DNA of 9,204 nucleotides, taken from contig JASHOI010000726.1 in the NCBI GenBank assembly GCA_030041195.1, forward strand, positions 1-9,204, written 5' to 3'. The DNA is from Streptosporangiaceae bacterium. Its GTDB lineage: Bacteria > Actinomycetota > Actinomycetes > Streptosporangiales > Streptosporangiaceae. Of this stretch, positions 1 through 5,830 are shown one piece after another. How positions within the stretch are numbered: the first letter of the stretch is position 1; every line of letters starts with the position of its first letter. The notes beneath the pieces were generated by a model. It worked only from the letters and a program-made list of their open reading frames with translations. It ran no database searches and was not told the origin of the DNA. A program made the translations under genes and the position numbers.

Positions 1-522
1 GGCCGCGGCGGGTCCTCGGGCGGTCCCAGGTTCCGCCCGGATACCCGGCTGCCCGGCGGGTCGTCAAACGGTTCGTCCCTGCGCAGCGCGGCGCTGCAGC
101 GCAGGCTGCCGAACCGCCGGGTGAACCTGCGGCTGGGAAGCTCGCGGCGGCACGACGGAGTACTGGGCGGCAGCGCGCTGCTGAACGGGCGGGCTCACCG
201 GGGACTCGGGGCGCGGCCGGTCAGCCTCCGGCTGGGTTCGGGCCGGCGCGGTGACGGCGGCCTGGGCGGCCTTTCCGCTGGCCGCCCGTCATGGGCGGCG
301 CCGCGCCTGCGCAGCCAGCGGCTGAGGCAACCTCGGTTCCGGTCCAGCCCTGCGATCGGCGGGCACTCGCTGCTCGGAAAGCGGGCCGGGCTGCGGGCGG
401 GGAAGCGGGCCAGGTTCGGCTCCGGGCGGTCGTCGTTCCTGGCGACCTGGACCGGCGGCAGGCTGGGCGGGCGGTCGACCGTCTGGCGGATCGGCAGCAA
501 GCGGACAGGAGGGTTTGGATGA
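1..522 (+). CDS. mreD: Probable MreD, C-terminal Arg/Gly-rich tail (5' end outside window)
   Basis: Frame 1 is open from the first base to a TGA at 520-522 and has the highest G/C at third codon positions of the three forward frames, so I read it as the 3' end of a gene entering from the left. The visible 173 residues have no membrane segment. They are low complexity and strongly basic: about 34 Arg and 3 Lys against 3 Asp and no Glu. Two related 16-residue blocks (codons 42-57 and 75-90, 12 of 16 identical) begin with N/S-LRLGS. The stop overlaps the PBP2 start as ATGA and the PBP2 ribosome binding site lies in the last codons, which supports a real co-translated gene. The name mreD rests only on gene order (mreB-mreC-mreD-PBP2-rodA in actinomycetes); the MreD membrane domain would lie off the left edge. 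A start at GTG 121 is possible but unlikely. Frame 3 (stop at 252-254) is the alternative reading. Confidence 0.5.
   Translation, partial: GRGGSSGGPRFRPDTRLPGGSSNGSSLRSAALQRRLPNRRVNLRLGSSRRHDGVLGGSALLNGRAHRGLGARPVSLRLGSGRRGDGGLGGLSAGRPSWAAPRLRSQRLRQPRFRSSPAIGGHSLLGKRAGLRAGKRARFGSGRSSFLATWTGGRLGGRSTVWRIGSKRTGGFG
507..513 (+). promoter_or_regulatory. Ribosome binding site for PBP2
   Basis: AGGAGGG lies 5 nt before ATG 519 and fixes the PBP2 start. The PBP2 frame is open further upstream (to an ATG at 291), but that extension has weaker codon bias and no hydrophobic start. The site sits within the last codons of the upstream gene, consistent with translational coupling. Confidence 0.8.
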
Positions 523-2687
523 TTCCGGCGTCACGCCGACGCCTCGCCGTGCTGCATCTGGTGGTGGCGGCGCTGCTGATCGGACTCGGCGCAAGGCTCT
601 GGTTCGTGCAGGTGATGTCCGGTGCCGCCTATGCCAACCAGGCCAAACAGGAACAGACCGAGAGCGTGGTCGTGCCATCGGTGCGCGGGGAGATCCTGGA
701 CGACAGCGGCAGCCCAATCGTGGACAACACCTCCGCGCTCGTGGTCTCGGTCAACCTGGCCGACCTGGAGCAGCAGAGCGACGGCGGGGCAGCCGTGCTG
801 CACCGGCTCGCGGCCCTGCTCGGCATGTCCTACAAGAAGCTCACCGAGGAGACGCGGACCTGCACGGCGAAGGTGCCGCAACCGTGCTGGGCTGGCTCGC
901 CCTACCAGCCGATCCCGGTGGCGCAGAACGTCTCGGACCAGGTGGCACTGCAGGTGCTGGAGAGCCCGAAGGAGTACCCCGGGGTCACCGCCGAGGTGCA
1001 GCCGGTCACCAACTATGTCGAGCCGATCAGCACCGACACCGCCCAGGTGCTCGGGTACCTGCAGCCGATAACAGCGCAGGAGCTGAAGCAGCGTGGCCTG
1101 CCGGAGACCGGTTTCTCCGGGGTGGACCTGGTCGGCCAGTCCGGCCTCGAGGCCCAGTACGACCAGCAGCTGCGCGGCGTCACCGGCCAGAAGACGGTCT
1201 CGGTGAACGCGGCGGGCCAGGTCACCGGCACGGTCAGTGAGGTCCAGCCCAAATCCGGCGACGACCTGGTGACCAGCATCAACGGCAGCCTTCAGCAGGA
1301 TGTGTACAACGACCTGGCGAACGCGATCCACCAGACCGAGGCGGAGGGCAACTCCGGCGCCACCAGCGGTGCCGCGGTGGTGCTGACCACCACCGGGAGG
1401 GTCGTCGCGATGGCCAGCTACCCGAGCTACGACCCGAGCGTGTGGACCAACGGCATCTCGCAGGCCGAGTTCGACAAGCTGGTCGGCACCCCGGAGGACG
1501 CCGGGCCGATCCTGAACCGCGCCACGCAGGGCCAGTACTCGCCCGGGTCGACCTGGAAGGTGACGTCGACCGCGGCCGCGGTCGCCGACGGCTACTCGCT
1601 GAACGGCGAGTACAACTGCCCGGCCTCGGTGAGCATCGGCGGGCGCTCGTTCAGCAACGACGGCGAGCCGAACCTCGGCGACATGAGCCTGTCCGAGGCG
1701 CTCATCCAGTCCTGCGACACCGTGTTCTACGAGCTGGCCTACGGCATCTACCAGCGCGACGACGTCAAGGCCGACGACGTGACCAGTCCCAGCACGCCGA
1801 TCCAGGAGATGCAGAAGATGGAGCTCGGCTGGGGCTTCGGCAAGCAGACCGGCATCGACCTGCCGGAGGAGAACACCGGCACGGTGCCGACCCGCGAGTG
1901 GCTGTACTACTTCTGGAAGGACAACGCCCACACCGGCGAGGACTGGTGCAAGTACGGCAAGGCCAACGGCAGCTACGTCCAGGTCATCGAGTACGACGAC
2001 TGCCTGTACGGCAACGACTGGACGGCCGGCCAGTCGGTGATCGCCGCCATCGGCCAGGGCTACGTCGAGGTCACCCCGCTGCAGCTGGCCGACGCCTACG
2101 TGGCGCTCGCCAACGGCGGCACGCTGTACAGCCCGAAGGTGGGCGAGGCCCTGCTCAGCCCGGACGGCAAGGTGGTGCAGAAGATCACCCCGCAGGTGAC
2201 CGGCCACCTGCCGGTTTCCGGGTCCACGCTCGCGTACATCAGGACCGCGCTGCAGGGAGTGGTGACGTCGGGAACCGCGGCCGGCACGTTCGCCGGCTTC
2301 CCGCTGAACACCGTGTGCGTGGCGGGCAAGACGGGTACCGCTCAGGCGTACGGCAAGGAGGCGACCTCGGTGTTCGCCTCGTTCGCGCCGTGCAACGACC
2401 CCAAGTACGTGGTGGTGATGATGATCCCCGATTCCGGGTACGGCGCCGACGTCTCCGGGCCGGCCGTCAAGGACATCTGGGACGACCTCTACGGCCTGCA
2501 GGGAAAGAAGGCGGCGCTGCCCGGCGGCCGGCTGCCCGGCCTGCCGCACATCAACGGGGTGGGCCAGATCGTCCCGTCGACCACGTCGGTCACGTCGGGC
2601 GTGCCAGTCACGCCGGCCGCAGCGCTCGCCGCATTCGTGTCGCTGCCGGCGAAAACGTCGTCCAAGGCCAGGAGGCGGAAGAGATGA
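519..2687 (+). CDS. mrdA: Penicillin-binding protein 2 (class B, elongasome transpeptidase)
   Basis: This 722-residue protein is a class B PBP that cross-links peptidoglycan outside the membrane during cylindrical growth, with RodA as partner. A short basic N-terminus (RRR at 6-8) precedes one membrane anchor at about 9-30. The non-catalytic pedestal/dimerisation domain follows (RGEILD at 56-61), then the transpeptidase domain from about residue 310. All three active-site motifs are present: PGSTWK with nucleophile Ser344 and Lys347, SCD at 398-400 (the S-x-D form usual for the PBP2 class), and KTG at 604-606. The last 50 or so residues are Pro/Ser/Thr/Val/Ala-rich and end in a basic KARRRKR. 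Eight cysteines lie in the extracytoplasmic part, so disulfides are possible. The start is set by AGGAGGG and the ATGA overlap with the upstream gene. The symbol follows E. coli use; actinomycete annotations often say pbp2 or pbpA. Confidence 0.95.
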   Translation: MIPASRRRLAVLHLVVAALLIGLGARLWFVQVMSGAAYANQAKQEQTESVVVPSVRGEILDDSGSPIVDNTSALVVSVNLADLEQQSDGGAAVLHRLAALLGMSYKKLTEETRTCTAKVPQPCWAGSPYQPIPVAQNVSDQVALQVLESPKEYPGVTAEVQPVTNYVEPISTDTAQVLGYLQPITAQELKQRGLPETGFSGVDLVGQSGLEAQYDQQLRGVTGQKTVSVNAAGQVTGTVSEVQPKSGDDLVTSINGSLQQDVYNDLANAIHQTEAEGNSGATSGAAVVLTTTGRVVAMASYPSYDPSVWTNGISQAEFDKLVGTPEDAGPILNRATQGQYSPGSTWKVTSTAAAVADGYSLNGEYNCPASVSIGGRSFSNDGEPNLGDMSLSEALIQSCDTVFYELAYGIYQRDDVKADDVTSPSTPIQEMQKMELGWGFGKQTGIDLPEENTGTVPTREWLYYFWKDNAHTGEDWCKYGKANGSYVQVIEYDDCLYGNDWTAGQSVIAAIGQGYVEVTPLQLADAYVALANGGTLYSPKVGEALLSPDGKVVQKITPQVTGHLPVSGSTLAYIRTALQGVVTSGTAAGTFAGFPLNTVCVAGKTGTAQAYGKEATSVFASFAPCNDPKYVVVMMIPDSGYGADVSGPAVKDIWDDLYGLQGKKAALPGGRLPGLPHINGVGQIVPSTTSVTSGVPVTPAAALAAFVSLPAKTSSKARRRKR
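2670..2675 (+). promoter_or_regulatory. Ribosome binding site for rodA
   Basis: AGGAGG lies 8 nt before ATG 2684, inside the last codons of PBP2. It decides the rodA start, whose frame is open for more than 1 kb upstream through the PBP2 gene. Confidence 0.85.
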
Positions 2688-3952
2688 GCTGGGCTCGCAG
2701 CTCGACGGGCCTGGGCACCAAGGGGACGGGCACCTCCGGCGGTACCTACGGCAAGCTCGCGCCGGTGCGGCCGGAGGGCCGCTGGAACGGCATGGTCGTG
2801 GTGCCGAAGTCCCTGCTGCGGCGGGCCTTGGACGGCAACTCGGTGCTGCGCCGCCTGGACTGGGTGCTGTTCGCCACGGTGCTGGCGCTCAGCCTGGTCG
2901 GCACCCTGCTCGTCTGGTCCGCGACCGCGGCGACCCTGCGGGAGCAGGGCAGCGACCCGCGCACGTACCTGTTCAAGCAGCTCATCAACATCATCATCGG
3001 GCTCGCGCTGATGTTCGGCGTGACCCTGCTCGACTACCGCCAGCTGCGGATGTGGGCGCCCGTGCTCTACGGCGTGTCCTTGCTCGGCCTCGTCGCGGTG
3101 CTCGCGGTGGGCACCCCGGTGAACGGCTCCAAGTCCTGGATCACGGTGCCCGGCGGCAACCAGATCGAGCCGTCCGAGTTCGGCAAGCTCGCGATCATCC
3201 TGATGGCCGCGGCGCTGCTCAGCGAGATGCGCCACGCCAACGGCAGGCCCACGATGCGAGCGGTGCTGATGACGCTCGGGATGGCGATCGTGCCGATCGC
3301 GCTCGTGGTGAAGGAGCCCGACCTCGGCGTCACGATCCTGATGCTGCTCCTGGTGCTGGGGCTGATCGCGCTCTCCGGGATCAAGCTGCGCTGGCTGGGG
3401 CTCGGCCTGGCGGCAAGCGCGTTCTGCGTCCTCGCGGTGTTCAAGCTGCACCTGCTCAAGGCCTACCAGCTGGGACGCCTGACCTCGTTCCTGCACCCGG
3501 ACGCGGACCCGCAGGGCAGCGGGTACAGCGCCGCGCAGGCGAAGCTCGCGATCGGGTCCGGCGGCCTGTTCGGCCAGGGGCTGTTCCACGGCAGCCTGAT
3601 CTCCGGGAACTTCATCCCGGAGCAGCACACCGACTTCATCTTCGCGGTCGCCGGGGACGAACTCGGCTTCGTCGGCGCCGCGGCGATCATCGCGCTGCTC
3701 GCGCTGCTGATGCTCCGGGCGCTGCGGATCGCGGCCCGCGCCGATGACACGTTCGGCATGCTCGTGGCGTCGGGGGTCGTCATCTGGTTCGCGGTGCAGT
3801 CCTTCATCAACATCGGGATGACGATCGGGATCATGCCGGTGACCGGGCTGCCGCTGCCGTTCGTCTCCTATGGCGGCTCGGCCATGTTCGCAGACATGAT
3901 CGCGATCGGCGCGCTGCAGAGCGTGCACCGGCACCATTCCGTGTTCGGCTAG
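2684..3952 (+). CDS. rodA: RodA, SEDS-family peptidoglycan glycosyltransferase
   Basis: This 422-residue polytopic membrane protein polymerises lipid II into glycan strands in complex with PBP2. A cytoplasmic N-terminus of about 58 residues, Gly/Thr-rich at first, precedes the first membrane segment (about 60-81); roughly ten hydrophobic segments follow. SEDS signatures are visible: GSKSWI followed by EPSEFGK (E162-P163-S164-E165, where many family members have QPSE), the FIPEQHTDFIF block with Asp317 at the position of the catalytic aspartate of RodA proteins, a GDELGF stretch, and FVSYGGS near the C-terminus. The start codon overlaps the PBP2 stop (ATGA, 2684-2687) and has AGGAGG at 2670-2675. 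RodA rather than FtsW is favoured by linkage to PBP2 and the probable mreD. It is the last gene of the operon: the next gene is convergent and the two stop codons overlap. The Streptomyces equivalent is called sfr. Confidence 0.95.
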   Translation: MSWARSSTGLGTKGTGTSGGTYGKLAPVRPEGRWNGMVVVPKSLLRRALDGNSVLRRLDWVLFATVLALSLVGTLLVWSATAATLREQGSDPRTYLFKQLINIIIGLALMFGVTLLDYRQLRMWAPVLYGVSLLGLVAVLAVGTPVNGSKSWITVPGGNQIEPSEFGKLAIILMAAALLSEMRHANGRPTMRAVLMTLGMAIVPIALVVKEPDLGVTILMLLLVLGLIALSGIKLRWLGLGLAASAFCVLAVFKLHLLKAYQLGRLTSFLHPDADPQGSGYSAAQAKLAIGSGGLFGQGLFHGSLISGNFIPEQHTDFIFAVAGDELGFVGAAAIIALLALLMLRALRIAARADDTFGMLVASGVVIWFAVQSFINIGMTIGIMPVTGLPLPFVSYGGSAMFADMIAIGALQSVHRHHSVFG

Positions 3953-5490
3953 CCGCTCTCTGCCCGGCTGCAGCGGAGCCGGTAGCTCTCATCGTCGGTG
4001 GACAGGCAGTCGCCGGTCTCGAGGTCGAACTGCCAGCCGTGCACGGTGCAGGTGAGCGTCGTTCCCGAGATCTCGCCGAACCGGCTGAGGTCGCCGCGCA
4101 GGTGCGGGCACCGGTGCTGGACGATCCAGTCGCCGAGCCGGATGTCCGTCTCGTCGTTGGTCTTGTCCGCGTACCAGCCTTCGGCGTACATCAGCCGGTC
4201 CGGCGCGAGGCACTTGAAGAACGTGTACAGGTACTCGTTGTACGGCCCGATCCGCCGGGCCCGGAACCGCATGCTGAGGAACAGGCTGTTCACCCAGTCC
4301 ACCTCGTGATCGGCGATCAGCCGCTCTACCAGCGCGCGGGCGATGGTGAACTGGTACCGGCAGGTCTCCCCGGCGTACGGCCGGACCTCGCCGGCCGGGA
4401 AGTCGATCACGATCGGCCGCCCGTCGCCCAGCCGCAGCAGCACCGGCCCGCCCACCCCGGCCTTGATGTGGCCGGCCAGTTCCAGCAGCGGCTCAAACCA
4501 CGCCTTGAGCTCGGCCAGCACGTCGATCCCGGGGACCGGCCAGCGAGCCTTGTCCGCGGCGATCCGGTCCCGCACCCGCGCCGCGTAGTCGCGCAGGTAG
4601 CGCTCCTTCTCGGTGAACGGCCGCATGGCCTCCTCGGCCGTGCTGGGCCAGCGCACCTCGCAGTGGTCGTGGTCGATGTCCAGGACCGCGCCGGGGGTGA
4701 GGGCGCGGCCCCCATCGATGCCGATGCCGCGCAGGTAGTCGAGGAACACCGTCTGGTCGGGGAAGGTGTTCGCCGGGTCGGCAGTCAGGTCGTTGAAGCC
4801 GAACAGCTGGTCATCGAGGAAGCACGGCGGGCCCGCGGACGGGATCACGTGCCTGGCCCCGACCGCCTTCACGTAGCGGGCGGCGCGGTCAAGCCCGTTG
4901 GCCCGCTTGGCCGCGCCGAACGAGCGCTTCGCCGCCTCCGGCAGCTCGTAGGTCCACGGCCACCAGATCGCCCCGGAGAACTGCAGGAAGTGGGCGTCAT
5001 AGGGGCCGAAGGACTGCACCGCATCCAGGTCGACCGGGCGGGCGTCGTTCTGGTTGAGGATTGTGGCGGTGTCGTCGCCGACCGCGAGCGAGGAGTCGCC
5101 GAGCGGCCCGTCCGCCGGGGACTTCAGCGCCTGCACCATCAGCCGCAGGCCGTTCAGCTCGACTTCCTTGCCGTTGGGCATGACCACGAACTCGGTGAAC
5201 CCGAGCTTCTCGAGCTCGGCCCGCAGGTCGGGCACTGGGTAATCGGGCAGCAGCACGGTCGCGTCGCGGGACACATGCTCGCGCAGGTTCTGCGGATCGA
5301 AGTGGTCCTTGTGCAGGTGGGACACGTAGAGGTAGTCGGCCTTGCCGTAGCGGTCCCAGTCCAGGCCGCTGTTGTCGGGGAACACGAACCACGAGTCGAA
5401 GTACGCCGGATTTTTCCAGGGGTCGCACAGGATCGTTCCGCGGCGCGTTTCGATATGCAGGCCAGCATGGCCCAGGCACGTGATCTGCAT
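3949..5490 (-). CDS. CMAH-like metallo-beta-lactamase-fold protein with C-terminal Rieske [2Fe-2S] domain
   Basis: This 513-residue soluble protein has two metal-site domains. The N-terminal half is MBL-fold of the UlaG/CMAH type: LGHAG (6-10), CDPW (22-25), the metal motif SHLHKDHFD (His58, His60, Asp62, His63), ILNQNDARP with Asp149, and IPSAGP (216-221). A middle region of about 300-430 is unassigned. The C-terminus is a Rieske domain with Cys461-x-His463 and Cys481-x2-His484, 17 residues between the pairs, followed by GWQFD. Vertebrate CMP-Neu5Ac hydroxylase (CMAH), as I remember its sequence, shares the LTHA, DPW, SHLHxDH and ILNxxD blocks in the same order but carries its Rieske domain at the N-terminus. 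An oxidative or hydroxylase role is therefore an inference and the substrate is unknown; no sialic acid genes are nearby. The start ATG 5490 (MQITCLGHAG) fits an MBL N-terminus and has GAGAGGG 4 nt upstream. There is no signal peptide. The gene is a single unit, convergent with rodA. Confidence 0.85.
   Translation of the reverse strand: MQITCLGHAGLHIETRRGTILCDPWKNPAYFDSWFVFPDNSGLDWDRYGKADYLYVSHLHKDHFDPQNLREHVSRDATVLLPDYPVPDLRAELEKLGFTEFVVMPNGKEVELNGLRLMVQALKSPADGPLGDSSLAVGDDTATILNQNDARPVDLDAVQSFGPYDAHFLQFSGAIWWPWTYELPEAAKRSFGAAKRANGLDRAARYVKAVGARHVIPSAGPPCFLDDQLFGFNDLTADPANTFPDQTVFLDYLRGIGIDGGRALTPGAVLDIDHDHCEVRWPSTAEEAMRPFTEKERYLRDYAARVRDRIAADKARWPVPGIDVLAELKAWFEPLLELAGHIKAGVGGPVLLRLGDGRPIVIDFPAGEVRPYAGETCRYQFTIARALVERLIADHEVDWVNSLFLSMRFRARRIGPYNEYLYTFFKCLAPDRLMYAEGWYADKTNDETDIRLGDWIVQHRCPHLRGDLSRFGEISGTTLTCTVHGWQFDLETGDCLSTDDESYRLRCSRAESG
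3964..3982. terminator. Possible hairpin terminator after rodA
   Basis: CCGGCT (3964-3969) can pair with AGCCGG (3977-3982) across a 7-nt loop, beginning 12 nt after the rodA stop and lying inside the last codons of the convergent gene. No T-tract follows. Many actinobacterial terminators lack one, but in DNA this GC-rich a 6-bp stem is weak evidence. The reading is offered because the convergent genes leave no non-coding space for another terminator. Confidence 0.25.
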
Positions 5491-5601
5491 CCCACCCTCT
5501 CATTGACGCGGCGCAGCGTGTCCCTGTCCGGAGGAAGCGAGCGTCACCACCAGAGGCGGACCGCGGTCGCCCCCCGGCACGGCTGCGGTCACCTATGCCC
5601 T

Positions 5602-5731
5602 ATGACGCAGTTCTAGCACGGCCGGTTGGAAACCCGGCGGCAGCGACACGGCCGCCCGCGGCCCCGGGGGACGGGCCGCTCCGGCAGATCGCCGACGCCA
5701 TGCTACCGGCGTTACGGACCAATTGCGTCAT
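5602..5731. repeat. Separated inverted repeat, possible paired operators
   Basis: ATGACGCAGTT at 5602-5612 reappears in inverted orientation as AATTGCGTCAT at 5721-5731 (reverse complement ATGACGCAATT), 10 of 11 bases matching. Each copy is AT-richer than its surroundings. The pair lies between two divergent genes, as expected of binding sites for a regulator, but two copies are weak statistical support. Confidence 0.35.
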
Positions 5732-5784
5732 GGCGGACCAGGCTACCCGCCCGCGCCCCAGCCCGTAGGCCCGGACGGGCGAAG

Positions 5785-5818
5785 CCGGCGCCCTGATCCG
5801 CGCCTCAGCCGGCGCCGG
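5785..5818. repeat. 8-bp perfect inverted repeat next to the radical SAM gene promoter
   Basis: CCGGCGCC (5785-5792) and GGCGCCGG (5811-5818) form a perfect 8-bp stem with an 18-nt loop. The second arm ends immediately before the TAGGCT element at 5819. Because the arms are nearly palindromic, the same bases also form a 10-bp direct repeat AGCCGGCGCC (5783-5792 and 5807-5816, 24 bp apart). If transcription starts at 5831, this lies upstream of the RNA and could act only as DNA, for example as an operator. Confidence 0.35.
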
Positions 5819-5824
5819 TAGGCT
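5819..5824 (+). promoter_or_regulatory. -10 element for a probable leaderless transcript
   Basis: TAGGCT matches the actinobacterial TANNNT -10 consensus. Its last base is separated by exactly 6 nt (GTGACG) from the A of ATG 5831, which puts the expected transcription start on the first base of the start codon. No Shine-Dalgarno sequence precedes the ATG. No good -35 is visible; TGATCC at 5794-5799 is a poor candidate. Confidence 0.6.
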
Positions 5825-5830
5825 GTGACG

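Larger units (their letters stand above)
5491..5830. other. Intergenic region between divergent genes
   Basis: These 340 bases separate the 5' ends of the Rieske/MBL gene (leftward) and the radical SAM gene (rightward), so they should hold both promoters. The open frames crossing it are extensions of antisense shadows. It holds an 11-bp inverted repeat with 109 bp between its arms, a bulged hairpin at 5621-5638, short palindromic arms GGCCGC/GCGGCC at 5650-5663, an 8-bp stem at 5785-5792/5811-5818, and the TAGGCT element at its right end. I find no convincing promoter for the leftward gene and no RNA gene. Confidence 0.7.

Noticed and set aside
291..518. Upstream in-frame extension of PBP2 to ATG 291
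   Set aside because: It would add 76 low-complexity residues before the membrane anchor, with weaker third-position bias. ATG 519 has a strong ribosome binding site and an ATGA overlap.
531..2549. 672-codon minus-strand frame opposite PBP2
   Set aside because: Antisense shadow of a gene with all three PBP motifs; its translation has no recognisable domain.
2489..3937. 482-codon minus-strand frame opposite rodA
   Set aside because: Shadow frame with a His/Arg/Glu/Gln-rich translation, as expected from the complement of hydrophobic membrane codons.
5503..5508. TTGACG, resembling a -35 element on the + strand
   Set aside because: No TANNNT element follows at 16-19 bp, and the next + strand gene is more than 300 bp away with its own leaderless -10.
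4039..5616. 525-codon plus-strand frame opposite the Rieske/MBL gene
   Set aside because: The minus strand shows exact MBL and Rieske motifs. The plus frame reads as a Val/Gly/Arg-rich shadow.
5621..5663. GC-rich hairpins (5621-5638 with a bulge; 5650-5663) as a possible small RNA or terminator
   Set aside because: The stems are short, there is no T-tract and no gene ends nearby that needs a terminator, since both flanking genes point away. Composition alone can explain them.
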